Shown piece by piece: positions 1 to 9,077 of a stretch of DNA of 34,114 bases (position 1 is the stretch's first letter; the number at the start of each line of letters is the position of its first letter). Both the position numbers and the translations under genes were made by a program. Under the pieces are notes generated by a model. That model did no database searches and was not told the origin of the DNA. It saw only the letters and a list, made by a program, of their open reading frames with translations. Source of the stretch: Planctomycetota bacterium (GTDB taxonomy: Bacteria > Planctomycetota > Phycisphaerae > SM23-33); the NCBI GenBank assembly GCA_024275995.1, contig JAJRYB010000086.1, positions 1-34,114 on the forward strand. The letters run 5' to 3'.

Positions 1-1508
1 CCCTGCCTGCCTCGATATCCGCTACCCCCGCACGCTGAGCAACCTTTGCCCCTCCAGAGAGTTAACTCCGACAGCTCGTCCGGCTTGAACCCCAGCGCCT
101 GGAGGACCTTCGGGTCCGGATCGGGGTAAGGCTCCTTGCATTCCTGGCAGATCGTGCGGATGAGTCTCTGGGCCATGATCGCCTGGATGCTGCTGGCGAC
201 CAGGAAGGGCTTTACCCCCATGTCGATCAGACGCGTAATCGCGGAGGGCGCATCGTTCGTATGAAGTGTACTGAAGACCAGGTGTCCAGTTAAAGCGGCC
301 TGAATGGCGACTTCAGCAACCTCTTGGTCGCGAATTTCGCCAACGAGGATGATATTCGGTGCCTGACGAAGCATGGATCGAAGGATGCTCGCGAACGTTA
401 ATCCGATGGTTTCGTTCACCTGGACCTGATTTATACCCGTAAAGTTGTATTCCACAGGGTCCTAGGCCGTGATAATCTTGCGATCAGGACGGTTCAGTTC
501 GTTCAAGGCGGCATAAAGAGTAGTCGTTTTACCGGAACCGGTCGGTCCTGTAACCATGAATACGCCATTTGGACGTTTAATAATGCGGTTAAAGCGGCCG
601 TAATCGCTATCCTCGAAACCCAGCGCCTGAATGCCCAACTTGGCGCTTTCGGGACGCAGAATACGTAAGACTATACTCTCGCCATGGTTAGATGGCAGGC
701 AGGAGACGCGGAAGTCCACGTCGCTACCGGAGATGATCATCTTGATCCGTCCGTCCTGCGGGAGGCGTTTCTCGGCCAGGTCGATACCGGACATGATCTT
801 GAAACGGTTTATGACCGGACCCTGCATTCGCTTGGGAATGTTGTCTCTCTCGATACAGACCCCGTCGATACGGTAGCGAACGCGGACGCGATTGCCCATC
901 GGCTCGATGTGAATATCCGAGGCGCGCATCCGGACGGCTTCGGTAATGATCATGGTGACCAGGCGGATGATCGGGGCAGCCTCTTCGTCCAGACCTTCCT
1001 CTCCGGTCTGGTCGATAATCATCTGTTCCGTATCGCGTTCGAGGTCCTGGACGGCTGCATCTATGCTCACGTCCGACTTGATGAAACGATCGATGAACTC
1101 GCGCAGCTTGCTTTTGGAGGCGAGACACGGATCGAGCTCGCAGTTGAGGCGGAACCGGAGCATGTCCAGGGTTTCCAGGTCCAGCGGGTCGGTGATGATA
1201 ACCTTCAGGCGGTTGCCCTCGCGAGAGAGCGGAAGCACCAGGTGCTTGCGGATGATGTCTTCGGGTATGGCGGATATCTCGCTGGGAACGACCACGTTTC
1301 GATCCAGGTCGATAAATTCCATGTCGTACTGGCTGGCGAGGGCCTTGGTTACGTCTTCTTCACCCGCCAGTCCCAGGGCGACCAGGGCCTCCCCGATTCG
1401 CAGGTTCTCGGAACGTGCGTGTTCGAGACCTTCTTCTACACCCGCCTTGGTGATGACTCCCCACTGCACCAGAATTTCGCCGAGCTTGCGTCGTTTTTTT
1501 CTTGCCAT
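1..1508 (-). CDS. pilB: PilB/GspE-family type IV pilus (type II secretion) assembly ATPase, 3' truncated by window edge and interrupted by in-frame TAG
   Basis: Cytoplasmic hexameric ATPase that powers pilus extension or pseudopilus assembly. The N-terminal part (about residues 1-140) resembles the GspE/MshE N-terminal domain. The ATPase core has Walker [10 protein letters not shown], the Walker B region VGEIRD, the His-box region [12 protein letters not shown], and the C-terminal tetracysteine zinc motif begins (CQEC ... CSAC). Start chosen at the ATG at 1508, with GGGAGAGG upstream; the longer ORF-track start at 1574 lacks support. Codon 349 is TAG, in the motif family members write as T-x-E-D-P-V-E-Y. 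After it 153 further codons read open to the window edge with full family conservation. The gene is therefore either a very recent nonsense allele, a sequence error, or read through. Assignment to the family is secure; pilus versus secretion role cannot be separated here. Confidence 0.9.
462..464 (-). other. In-frame TAG inside pilB at a conserved Glu position
   Basis: The minus strand reads ATC ACG GCC TAG GAC CCT GTG GAA TAC. The family motif at this point is E-D-P-V-E-Y (the Asp box), so TAG replaces the first Glu. GAG to TAG is a single G-to-T change. No frame change occurs on either side. Confidence 0.93.
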
Positions 1509-1838
1509 GAACGTCCTCTCCCTCGGCTGGGGTTTCAGGGTTTTCTGTGTTCTTGCGGCGCGCACGGTACACAATGCGATTGCCGATCAGGACACTTGGC
1601 AATGCCTGCGGCTCCCGTGAGTTCGCACCGGAATTACCTGCTGAGGCGGGATAACGTATGAATGAGGGCGATCTTCGTAGGCTGGCGGGATATCCGCGGC
1701 GCCTGTTGCCTCAATACGCAGGATTACCCCATCATGGTACTGCTGCGGCGAAGGATGGTCAAGCAGACTTTGGAAGGAGATTAGCGTAGCAGCGGCGCGT
1801 ATCCGGCGTAATGTCTCCGCATGGGCGTTTGGGGGTTG

Positions 1839-1844
1839 TATAAT
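1839..1844 (+). promoter_or_regulatory. Consensus -10 (TATAAT) upstream of uvrB
   Basis: A perfect TATAAT lies about 47 bases before the chosen uvrB ATG. No good -35 hexamer is seen 16-18 bases upstream. Apart from this, the 1509-1890 gap between the divergent pilB and uvrB genes holds nothing I recognise; the 89-codon minus-strand ORF there is not convincing. Confidence 0.4.
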
Positions 1845-1890
1845 CGCCTCTTGCATTTACTCAACGTTGCCAGTGCGAGGTCCAGTCAGA

Positions 1891-3927
1891 ATGCCGGAAT
1901 TCAAAGTCATCTCGGATATGAAGCCCCGCGGCGATCAGCCTGAAGCTATCGACCGCCTGGCCGATAACATCTCCCGCGGACAAAAGCACAATGTCCTGCT
2001 CGGCGTAACCGGAAGCGGAAAGACCTTCACGATGGCCAACGTCGTCCAGCGCGTGCAGAAGCCCACGCTCGTCATCAGCCACAACAAGACCCTCGCCGCA
2101 CAGCTCTACGAGGAGTTCAAGGAGCTTTTCCCGGAAAACGCGGTCGAATACTTCGTGAGCTATTACGATTACTACCAGCCCGAGGCGTACATCCCGCAGC
2201 GCGATATCTACATAGAAAAGGACGCCTCCCGCAACGACGACCTGGACCGCCTGAGACTCTCGGCGACGACGAGCCTTTCCTCCCGGCGCGACGTCATCAT
2301 CGTATCGAGCGTCTCGTGCATATTCGGACTTGGAAGCCCGGAGCAATACAAGCGGTCCGTGGTGGCGATCCGGCGGGGAATGGAGATCGAACGCAACGAG
2401 CTGCTCCGCAAACTGGTAGCCCTCCAGTACGATCGCAACGACGTTGAGTTCAAACGCGGAACGTTCCGCGTGCGGGGCGACACGGTCGAGATATACCCAG
2501 CCTACGAGGAGTTCGCCTACCGCGTGGAACTGTTCGGCGAGCAGGTCGATGCGATCGGACTGATAAACCCGACCACCGGCGATGTGCTGAGTTCGACCGA
2601 TCAGATTTTCATATTCCCCGCGGTGCATTACATTTTCGACGAGAACGCCATCGAAAACGCCGTCGCCCAGATAAAGGATGAGCTGGAAAACCAGGTTATC
2701 GCCCTGAAGAACGCCGGGAAGTTGCTGGAAGCGCAGCGCCTCAACGCCAGGACGCGATACGATATGGAGATGCTGCTTGAAGTGGGGTACTGCTCCGGCG
2801 TGGAGAACTACTCTCGCCACATCGACGGGAGGGCGCCGGGCGAAAAACCTTACACGCTGATAGACTATTTCGGCGACGATTTCCTGCTGATCATCGACGA
2901 GTCGCACGTAACGATTCCGCAGATCCGCGCGATGTACAATGGCGATCGCAGCAGGAAGACCGTGCTCATCGAACACGGGTTCCGACTGCCCAGCGCGCTG
3001 GACAACCGTCCGCTGCGGTTCGACGAGTTCCAGGACGCCTGGAAGCAGGTGGTGTTCGTCTCGGCGACGCCCGCCCAGTGGGAGTTGGAGCTTTCCGGCG
3101 GAGAGATAATCGAGCAGGTCATCCGCCCGACCGGGCTTCTGGACCCGCAAATCGAGGTTCGCCCCGCAACCGGACAGGTGGCGGACCTGCGGGAGGAGGT
3201 CCGCAAGCGACTCGCCTCCGGCGAGCGGACGCTGATAACCACGCTCACAAAGCGGCTTTCGGAGGACCTGGCGGACTATCTCCGCTCGGAAGGCTTCCGC
3301 TGCAAATATCTCCACAGCGAGATCGACACGCTGGAGAGGGTGGACATTCTCAAGGACCTCCGTATGGGCAAGTTCGACGTGCTGGTGGGCGTGAACCTGC
3401 TCCGCGAAGGCCTGGACCTGCCGGAAGTGTCGCTGGTGTGCATTCTCGACGCCGACAAGCAGGGCTTCCTCCGCAGCGCCACCAGCCTGATCCAGACGAT
3501 AGGCCGATGCGCCCGGAACGTCAATGCCAGCGTGTACCTGTATGCCGACCGCGTGACCGACGCCATGCGGCAGGCGATCGACGAGACGAATCGCCGACGC
3601 GAGATTCAATTGGCCTACAACAACGAGCACGGAATTACGCCGCAGACCATCCGCAAGGCGATACGGTCGAGCCTGAGCGAGCAGTTTCGCGCGCGAAAAG
3701 TGGCGCGCGAGGCGATACACGCCTCGGAGGACGAATTCGACCGTACGGAGCTTATCACCGAGTTGGAGCGGGAGATGTTCAAGGCCGCCGAGGATATGGA
3801 GTTCGAAAAGGCCGCCCGCCTTCGCGATCGGATAGCCGAACTGAAGGGCGATTCGGACGGCGAGGAGGCCGGGAACGTGAGCCTCCCTCCGAAAAAGACC
3901 GGGCGAAAGGGAAGGCGGATGCGATGA
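1891..3927 (+). CDS. uvrB: UvrABC excinuclease subunit B
   Basis: UvrB verifies DNA damage and hands it to UvrC in nucleotide excision repair. The helicase-like fold is visible: Walker [12 protein letters not shown] near residue 40, the damage-probing beta-hairpin segment [15 protein letters not shown], motif V/VI region [20 protein letters not shown] followed by [12 protein letters not shown], and a C-terminal UVR motif ([19 protein letters not shown]) that contacts UvrC. Length (678 aa) is normal. The ATG at 1891 is preferred because it precedes the usual P-E-F-x-V-x-S start; the ORF track's 1867 TTG adds eight unconserved residues. In the motif VI region a Cys stands where most UvrB proteins have Ala (GRAARN). 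Stop is TGA. It stands alone, not in an obvious operon. Confidence 0.97.
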   Translation: MPEFKVISDMKPRGDQPEAIDRLADNISRGQKHNVLLGVTGSGKTFTMANVVQRVQKPTLVISHNKTLAAQLYEEFKELFPENAVEYFVSYYDYYQPEAYIPQRDIYIEKDASRNDDLDRLRLSATTSLSSRRDVIIVSSVSCIFGLGSPEQYKRSVVAIRRGMEIERNELLRKLVALQYDRNDVEFKRGTFRVRGDTVEIYPAYEEFAYRVELFGEQVDAIGLINPTTGDVLSSTDQIFIFPAVHYIFDENAIENAVAQIKDELENQVIALKNAGKLLEAQRLNARTRYDMEMLLEVGYCSGVENYSRHIDGRAPGEKPYTLIDYFGDDFLLIIDESHVTIPQIRAMYNGDRSRKTVLIEHGFRLPSALDNRPLRFDEFQDAWKQVVFVSATPAQWELELSGGEIIEQVIRPTGLLDPQIEVRPATGQVADLREEVRKRLASGERTLITTLTKRLSEDLADYLRSEGFRCKYLHSEIDTLERVDILKDLRMGKFDVLVGVNLLREGLDLPEVSLVCILDADKQGFLRSATSLIQTIGRCARNVNASVYLYADRVTDAMRQAIDETNRRREIQLAYNNEHGITPQTIRKAIRSSLSEQFRARKVAREAIHASEDEFDRTELITELEREMFKAAEDMEFEKAARLRDRIAELKGDSDGEEAGNVSLPPKKTGRKGRRMR

Positions 3928-4044
3928 TTGTAGTGCTCGTCGGCTTGCAACTTGTCCTTTTCGCCGGTAGTGAAGTTGTGTATCATTAATCGTATGAGTC
4001 CTTCGGTCCCGTCATCGTCAGGGGTAAAATCGCACGGCGTTTCC

Positions 4045-4353
4045 ATGCGGGAAATCCGCCGCCTCGCAAGGCAGATCGCTGAGAAGTTTTCGCCCCGCAA
4101 GGTAGTCCTGTTCGGGTCGCACGCTTGCGGTAGTTCCGCAGCCGGAAGCGACGTCGATTTGCTTGTCGTAACCGATGTTCGCCCCCAGCCCGACGCGTCG
4201 CTGGCTATCCGGCGTGCGATTGATTATTCGTTTCCGCTGGATATTGTCGTCGTCGATAAGGCGACGCTGGAAAGGCGGATCGAACAGGGGGACTATTTCC
4301 TTTCCGACGCAATCACCCGGGGGAAGGTGCTCTATGAAGCGGCTGACTCGTGA
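4045..4353 (+). CDS. MNT-family nucleotidyltransferase (antitoxin-like)
   Basis: Small nucleotidyltransferase-fold protein of about 102 aa from the ATG at 4045; an alternative in-frame ATG at 3994 would add 17 residues and neither has a good ribosome site. The active-site signature is visible as LFGSHACGSSAAGSDVDLLV (G-S-x-x-x-G with S-D-x-D-L), plus a third acidic position in LDIVVVDK. It overlaps the following HEPN gene by 20 bases, the classical arrangement of HEPN/MNT modules. In characterised pairs (HepT/MntA) the MNT protein adds AMP to the HEPN RNase and silences it; the same role is inferred here, not shown. Confidence 0.85.
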   Translation: MREIRRLARQIAEKFSPRKVVLFGSHACGSSAAGSDVDLLVVTDVRPQPDASLAIRRAIDYSFPLDIVVVDKATLERRIEQGDYFLSDAITRGKVLYEAADS

Positions 4354-4714
4354 GTGGCTCGGTAAGGCAGACGAGGACCATTCAGTGGCGGCAGGTCTTA
4401 TGCGCAGACGCAAAGTGCCTTGCAATTCCGTATGCTTCCACTGCCAGCAGTCGGCTGAAAAATATCTCAAGGCGGTACTTCAGGAAGGTGGAGTAAGGTT
4501 TGGAAAGGTCCATGACCTGGAAGAGCTTGCGAGGTTCGTGTCTCGGATAGCGCCGGGAATTGCATTGCTGACGGACGACCTGAAGTTGTTGTCAGACTAT
4601 GCGGTCAAATATCGATATCCCGGCTTTGATGCGACGCGCCGCCAGGCGCGGGCTGCCGTTGTAGCGGCCAAGCGCGTCAGGGCTGTTGCTCTGGGGATAC
4701 TGCCCTCTCGCTGA
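4334..4714 (+). CDS. HEPN-domain protein (partner of MNT)
   Basis: All-helical HEPN protein of 126 aa. The conserved segment CFHCQQSAEKYLKAVL, the middle H-D-L-E-E-L and the C-terminal YAVKYRYPG match the HEPN family represented by PF05168. An R-x4-6-H RNase motif of the HepT type is not evident, so ribonuclease activity is uncertain; this subfamily may act differently. Start at ATG 4334 lies inside the MNT gene, indicating translational coupling. Together they form a candidate toxin-antitoxin or signalling pair beside uvrB. No mobile-element borders are visible around them. Confidence 0.82.
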   Translation: MKRLTREWLGKADEDHSVAAGLMRRRKVPCNSVCFHCQQSAEKYLKAVLQEGGVRFGKVHDLEELARFVSRIAPGIALLTDDLKLLSDYAVKYRYPGFDATRRQARAAVVAAKRVRAVALGILPSR

Positions 4715-4746
4715 TCGCCAACGACCTTCTCGGTTTTTTGCGAGTC

Positions 4747-4774
4747 TTGACCGGCTTGTCGGTGGTTCTATAAT
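4747..4774 (+). promoter_or_regulatory. Sigma70-like promoter for the 4858 gene
   Basis: TTGACC, a 16-base spacer and a perfect TATAAT. The inferred transcription start lies about 75 bases before the ATG at 4858. Confidence 0.6.
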
Positions 4775-4857
4775 GGACGGGCTGGGACATTTCGGAAGTG
4801 AAGGTCGCCCCGACGCCGAAAACCTGTCAATGAATACTATTCGAAGGAGCGAGCGTA

Positions 4858-5271
4858 ATGAGTCAGGATTCCCTGGAACCCATCGATCCGTCCGAACCCG
4901 TGAAACCTGCGCCTTCCGGCAATGATGAAGAACCTATCGCTATCGAAGGCGGCAACGAACCGTTGAGCCTGGTTGACGATTCGGGTGAATCGATGATCAG
5001 GACTTCATCGCAGAAGCGGACCTTCGGGACCGCGCAGGCGGCTGAGAAGAAAACGGAGTTCAAGCGGCCGCCGAACGTCGACGGTAGCGGCGCGACGCGC
5101 TGCCGTATCTTCCATTCCAAAATTTCGCTTACTCCCCTGGAGCACCTGGAGAACCAGGTCAACGAATGGCTCGATAGCGAAGAGATCGAGGTCAAGCACG
5201 TCGGGCACGTCATCGGCACCATGGAGGGCAAGCGCAGCGAGCCGAACCTCGTCGTTATGGTCTGGTACTGA
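4858..5271 (+). CDS. Conserved-looking protein of unknown function
   Basis: 137 aa, not recognised. The N-terminal 75 residues are acidic, rich in Pro, Ser and Glu and probably disordered. The C-terminal ~60 residues (from RCRIFHSKISLTPLEHLE to VVMVWY) look like a compact alpha/beta domain, with an amphipathic helix (LENQVNEWLDSEEIEV) between predicted strands. I have the impression of similar planctomycete hypothetical proteins but cannot name a family. GAAGGAG lies about 8 bases upstream of the ATG, and a strong promoter precedes it, so expression is likely. No signal peptide or membrane segment is seen. It converges on the histidine kinase gene, with only 20 bases between the stops. Confidence 0.75.
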   Translation: MSQDSLEPIDPSEPVKPAPSGNDEEPIAIEGGNEPLSLVDDSGESMIRTSSQKRTFGTAQAAEKKTEFKRPPNVDGSGATRCRIFHSKISLTPLEHLENQVNEWLDSEEIEVKHVGHVIGTMEGKRSEPNLVVMVWY

Positions 5272-5295
5272 TCGACCGGCTTGCGGTGGTATCAG
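5268..5295. terminator. Hairpin between convergent genes
   Basis: CTGAT-cg-ACCG-gcttg-CGGT-ggt-ATCAG forms a two-part stem that covers the stop codons of the 4858 gene and of the histidine kinase. There is no clear T-run, so it is only a candidate bidirectional terminator. Confidence 0.35.
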
Positions 5296-6899
5296 GCGTC
5301 CTTTGACGGTCCCTGCACCGGAAGGTTCAGCGTGAACACTGCGCCGTGGCCGGGCGAACTTTTTACGGTCAGGCGCCCGGCAAGCAGGTTCGTCAGCTCC
5401 TTGGCGATCGCCAGTCCAAGCCCGGTCCCTCCGGCTTCCTTGGTTAGCGTTCGCTCCAATTGGTAGAACTTCTCGAAGATGTGCTTCTGGTCCGCCTCGG
5501 CGATACCCGGACCTGTGTCCGCCACCGATACGAATATCTCCTCGCCGTTGCGCAGGCTCGTTGACTTTCCGCTGCGCCCGGCGGAGATAGTAACCTTCCC
5601 CTGGGGCGGCGTGAATTTCATCGCGTTCGACAGGAGGTTGTAGAGAATCTGCTGGAGCTTTCCGGCGTCGGTCGTCACCAGCGGAAGATCGTCCGACAGC
5701 TCCGCCCGGAGCGAAATCCGCTTCTTGTCCGCCATGGGACCCATCAGCGATACAAGCGTTCGGCAGGTGTCCGTTACGGATACTTTTTCCAGGCGGACCT
5801 CCGCCTTTCCCGCCTGGATCTTGGCGTGGTCCAGCAGGTCGTTGATCATGTTCAGCAGGTTTCTCGCGGCGGAGCGTATATTCTCGCCGTAACGGGCGAT
5901 GCGCTGCTCGGACGAATCGCCCAGCAGATCCGCGAACCCCAGAATACTGTTGAGCGGCGTGCGAAGCTCGTGCGATACGTTCGCGAGGAACTCGTCCTTG
6001 ACCTTGTTCGCCTGGTAGAGCGTAACGTTGGATTCGCTCATCTCGTGAAGCTTCAGGTCCGACGCCCGGTTGGCGGCGCGGAGCTTGTCGTGCTGGGACG
6101 TGATGGCGTCGAGCATTTCGTTGAAACGGTCGCCAAGCTGCTGGAATTCGTCGCCGGTTTGAATATCGCTGCGCGGCGTCAGGTCGCCCTCGGCTACCTT
6201 GTCCGTCAGGTCGCGCAGTTTGCGCATCGGGCGAAGGATCAGCCGCTGCGCGATCATCGCCATCAGGATGAACGCAAGCAGCGCCGCCATCGCCACGCCC
6301 ACGACGAACGCGCCGCGCGTCCACCAGACGAGCGAATCGGTCGTCGCGGACGCCGGTAGCGACGCGTCGATGATTCCCACCAGTTGACCGACCTGGTATC
6401 GGCGATTCGCCTTTTCGCTCTGTCCGTGACATTCCATGCATCGCTTCCGGACACGCACCGCGCGAAAACAGCGTGAGATCGGCCTGCCGCGATCGTCCTC
6501 GGCTCGAATGATGGCGAGTTCCTGCGACGGGCTGGACATGAACGCGCGCAGCGCCTTTCGCGTGGGGTTGTCCAGCGTCCGGGTGGCGCGGCGATCGGAC
6601 GGCAAAGCCAGGAAGATGGGACCGGAGCGTCCTTCGGACCCGGGCCCAGTGCTGTGCAGGCGGACGAGCGGGCTGTTTTTGTTCTCCGCCAGCGGGTCCT
6701 TCTGCGCGTGCAGAGGTTCCCACTCGGCCAGGCGAAGACGGGTAAGCTCCGCCGCCGTCCGTTCTATCCCACGCTCGGCGAGTAGTTCCATGAAGTACCA
6801 CGGAACCACCAGTGCTGCGACGATGATCGCCAGCACCGCTGCGCCCAGCAGCAGGCGGAACTTGGTAGCCAGGGAAACCTTGACGAATCTCTTTGCCAT
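5292..6899 (-). CDS. Membrane sensor histidine kinase with CxxCH heme motif
   Basis: 535 aa. Order: transmembrane helix about 14-36; periplasmic sensor about 37-192 carrying CMECH (Cys154, Cys157, His158), a c-type heme attachment signature as in Tll0287-like/DUF3365 sensor regions; second transmembrane helix about 195-217; HAMP (about 218-270); HisKA with NVSHELRTP (His310); HATPase with N-box LQQILYNLLSNAMKF, G1 DTGPGIA and G2 GGTGLGLA. It should phosphorylate a response regulator, but none is adjacent, so the partner is unknown. A heme sensor for redox, oxygen or NO is inferred from the motif only. The ATG at 6899 has a weak ribosome site. Stop is TGA. Confidence 0.92.
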   Translation of the reverse strand: MAKRFVKVSLATKFRLLLGAAVLAIIVAALVVPWYFMELLAERGIERTAAELTRLRLAEWEPLHAQKDPLAENKNSPLVRLHSTGPGSEGRSGPIFLALPSDRRATRTLDNPTRKALRAFMSSPSQELAIIRAEDDRGRPISRCFRAVRVRKRCMECHGQSEKANRRYQVGQLVGIIDASLPASATTDSLVWWTRGAFVVGVAMAALLAFILMAMIAQRLILRPMRKLRDLTDKVAEGDLTPRSDIQTGDEFQQLGDRFNEMLDAITSQHDKLRAANRASDLKLHEMSESNVTLYQANKVKDEFLANVSHELRTPLNSILGFADLLGDSSEQRIARYGENIRSAARNLLNMINDLLDHAKIQAGKAEVRLEKVSVTDTCRTLVSLMGPMADKKRISLRAELSDDLPLVTTDAGKLQQILYNLLSNAMKFTPPQGKVTISAGRSGKSTSLRNGEEIFVSVADTGPGIAEADQKHIFEKFYQLERTLTKEAGGTGLGLAIAKELTNLLAGRLTVKSSPGHGAVFTLNLPVQGPSKDA

Positions 6900-6945
6900 G
6901 AGGCGACTATTCTAAGCGAGCTGCATCGATGTTTGTATGGTCATG

Positions 6946-7098
6946 CTTGGCGAAAAATTCGAAACTCGAAATCCGAAACAATAACCAAACTGCAATGACC
7001 AAAATCCGAAACAAACACAATGGCGGGGTTGTTTGGAATTTGGGTTCCTTGGAAATTGGAATTTGCTTGGAGTTTGTTGTTTGTGATTTGTGATTTTG
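6946..7098. repeat. AT-rich imperfect inverted repeat, planctomycete intergenic type
   Basis: Left half is A-rich with repeated CGAAA/CCGAAAC words (AAATCCGAAAC); right half is T/G-rich (TTGTTTGGAATTTGG, TTGGAATTTG). The halves form a long imperfect hairpin. The base composition differs sharply from the GC-rich genes around it. It sits between the kinase and the MerR gene. A related copy is at 19602-19765. Confidence 0.7.
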
Positions 7099-7107
7099 AT
7101 CCGTGTC

Positions 7108-7356
7108 TCATCGTCCGCGAAGATATGTCTCGCGGATCGAGCGCAGCGTATAGCCGGATTCGTTGAGGCGGCGGATCAGGCGGATGCGGCGGACCAGGCG
7201 CCGGTCGAAGAACCTTCCGGACCGTTCGGAACGGCGAATAGGCACTATAAGCCCGAGCATGATGTAATATTCCAGCGTTTGGGTGCTTACGTCGGCAGCT
7301 TTCGCCGCCGCTGACAGACGCATCAGCGAGCTGTTTGTGGAATTTTTTGTGACCAT
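7108..7356 (-). CDS. MerR-like DNA-binding protein
   Basis: About 82 aa from the ATG at 7356 (the ORF-track start at 7398 adds 14 residues with no ribosome site). It contains one MerR-type winged helix: L-S-A-A-A-K-A-A-D-V-S-T-Q-T-L-E-Y-Y as recognition helix region, then GLIVPIRRSERSGRFFDRR and the second helix pair RLIRRLNESGYTLRSI. There is no long dimerisation coiled coil or metal-binding Cys cluster, so it is a minimal MerR/HspR-type regulator. The ligand is unknown. It is divergent from the membrane-protein gene at 7440 with an 83-base gap, a plausible target region. Confidence 0.82.
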   Translation of the reverse strand: MVTKNSTNSSLMRLSAAAKAADVSTQTLEYYIMLGLIVPIRRSERSGRFFDRRLVRRIRLIRRLNESGYTLRSIRETYLRGR

Positions 7357-7439
7357 TATCCGTGAATTTCTCCAAGATTTATCGCCTTTATTACGCATAA
7401 AACTTTAGCTCTCTCGAATCGTTGACTAGAATACAGCCC

Positions 7440-7997
7440 ATGGGCACGCTGAAGAGCTGGTTCCTGGAGGATCCGTTGTATGTTTTCGTCGCGCTGGCGA
7501 TTACGGAACTGGTGATCGCGGCGATGTGGCGCGAACGGCGCACGCGCCGGCTTGCGTGGATGCTCATTGTCCCCCCGATCCTCGCCGGTGGGGTGTTTTT
7601 CCTCTCGGCGGGAGTAGTTACGGACCGCGAACAGATACGAGAGATCGCACGGTAAATCGCCGCCGATTTGAGCGCCGGTTCCACCGTCGCCATTGAAAAA
7701 TACCTTGATAAGGATTTCCTGGCCGTCTACGAGGGACGCTCGCTCGACAAGGACCTGTCAATCGCCATCTGCCAGGCGGAAATCAAACGGTACGGCATTC
7801 GGAACATTCGCCTGTCGCAGCCGGACGTAGAGGTCCGCGGCGATAACGCGGACATGACGGTAACGGCGATGATGGCTGTCAGTTCCGACGTTGTCGAGAC
7901 GAAAGGCTTTCCCGTATTTTTTCGCCTGCACTGGATAAAGCGGCCCGACGGATGGCGTATCTCGGAAGTGACCGAGGTCCGGGCGGGGCTTCGTTAA
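7440..7997 (+). CDS. Two-TM protein with C-terminal SnoaL/NTF2-like domain, interrupted by in-frame TAA
   Basis: From ATG 7440 the N-part has two hydrophobic helices (about residues 13-31 and 40-60). Codon 72 is TAA, then the same frame continues (IAADLSAGSTVAIEKYL) into about 110 residues that resemble an NTF2-like/SnoaL fold, ending HWIKRPDGWRISEVTEV. The second part has no start codon of its own with a ribosome site, and the helix reading ...IREIAR-x-IAADL... looks continuous, so the two halves were one protein. GAA to TAA would explain the break with Glu as the lost residue. It is either a recent nonsense allele, an error or read through. Function unknown; the family is not firmly recognised. 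Confidence 0.65.
7653..7655 (+). other. In-frame TAA interrupting the 7440 gene
   Basis: Reads ATC GCA CGG TAA ATC GCC GCC GAT. Both flanks are in one frame and together read as one amphipathic helix. Confidence 0.7.
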
Positions 7998-8024
7998 GAG
8001 AGAAACTTCAGAGGATAATGTGCA

Positions 8025-9005
8025 ATGACTTCCCGCGAGATATTCAAGGCCGTGCTGGATTTTGACAATCCACCGCGCGTGGCGATGACGCTTCCCGAGC
8101 CGTATCCCAACGATGTCGAGACGTTTGGTCGAAAACACAAGCCTGACGAGACGCTCGAACCGCAAGGCAACGAGCTTCGCCGATGGCGCGACGAGTGGGG
8201 CGTTGCGTGGGGGTCGCTTACGGAATTCGACAAGGGCGAGGTCGTCGAACCGGCGATAAGCGACTGGTCCGAGCTTGACGGCTACCAACCGCCTGACCTC
8301 GGCCGGAAAGAAGACTACGCCGAAGCGGCACGTCTGGTCGCCGCCGAGACGGAAAAGTTCCGCATCGGTTCCCTGGGCGGTTTTACGTTCAATATCGCCC
8401 GCAAGCTCCGCAAGTTGGACAACTACCTGTGCGACCTCGTGCTGGAGCCGGAAAACATCCGGCGTCTCAACGCGATCGTGCGCGAGCAACTGCTGGCTGC
8501 TATCGACCGCTGGGGCGAGACGGGCGTGGACGCTATCATGTTCGGCGAGGACTGGGGCACGCAGGATCGCCTCATGATAGATCCTGAATTATGGCGAGAG
8601 GTATTCCTCCCGGAGTTCAAGGCCCTGGCTGGAAGGGCGCACGAGTACGGAATGTACGTGCTGATGCACTCCTGTGGAAAGATGACGGACATCATCGACG
8701 ATTGCATCGCCTGCGGCGTGGACTGTTTCCAGTTCGATCAGCCCCGGTTGCACGGGATCGACCTGCTGGCTGAGCGCTTCGGAGGCAAGGCGTCCTTCTG
8801 GTGTCCCGTGGACATTCAGAAAACGCTCCAGACGAAATCGCCCGAACTTATCCGCGCCGAGGCGAAGGAGCTTATCGACAAGCTCTCAGCGGCCGGCGGC
8901 GGGTTCGTAGCCGGGTACTATTACGGTAACGAGGCGATCGGGCTGACGCCGGATATCCAGGACATCGCCTGTAAGGCGTTCGTCGAGTTCGGATCCGGCG
9001 CGTGA
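8025..9005 (+). CDS. UroD/MtaA-family protein (uroporphyrinogen decarboxylase-like)
   Basis: 326 aa TIM-barrel of the PF01208 superfamily. The C-terminal half shows MHSCGKM, the His/Cys metal-binding signature of cobamide-dependent methyltransferases such as MtaA and CmuA, then DCFQFDQP. The N-terminal substrate Arg cluster of true HemE is not recognisable, so this is probably not the heme enzyme. Many planctomycetes carry several such paralogs, and their reaction is largely unknown. GAGG lies about 10 bases before the ATG. The following gene starts 72 bases downstream on the same strand, so co-transcription with the GH130/GT4 pair is possible. Confidence 0.85.
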   Translation: MTSREIFKAVLDFDNPPRVAMTLPEPYPNDVETFGRKHKPDETLEPQGNELRRWRDEWGVAWGSLTEFDKGEVVEPAISDWSELDGYQPPDLGRKEDYAEAARLVAAETEKFRIGSLGGFTFNIARKLRKLDNYLCDLVLEPENIRRLNAIVREQLLAAIDRWGETGVDAIMFGEDWGTQDRLMIDPELWREVFLPEFKALAGRAHEYGMYVLMHSCGKMTDIIDDCIACGVDCFQFDQPRLHGIDLLAERFGGKASFWCPVDIQKTLQTKSPELIRAEAKELIDKLSAAGGGFVAGYYYGNEAIGLTPDIQDIACKAFVEFGSGA

Positions 9006-9077
9006 CCAAACTGCGGCATGGCTTACGCGAGATTCTGTTAGAGTGCCCGGATACATGCTGTTTCGAAGGATATGTGT

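Noticed and set aside
684-1661. 325-aa plus-strand ORF opposite pilB
   Set aside because: Shadow of the pilB coding strand in GC-rich DNA; no ribosome site and no recognisable domain.
1587-1856. 89-aa minus-strand ORF in the pilB-uvrB gap
   Set aside because: No ribosome site, no homology that I recognise, and it covers the uvrB -10 region.
1861-3720. 619-aa minus-strand ORF opposite uvrB
   Set aside because: Antisense shadow of uvrB; composition without domains.
6941-7375. 144-aa minus-strand ORF containing FVSDFGHCSLVIVSDFEFRIF
   Set aside because: This is a translation of the AT-rich repeat; such peptides are common annotation artefacts.
8025-9005. hemE (heme biosynthesis) assignment
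   Set aside because: The N-terminal substrate-binding motif of true HemE is not recognisable and MHSCGK points to the MtaA-like branch.
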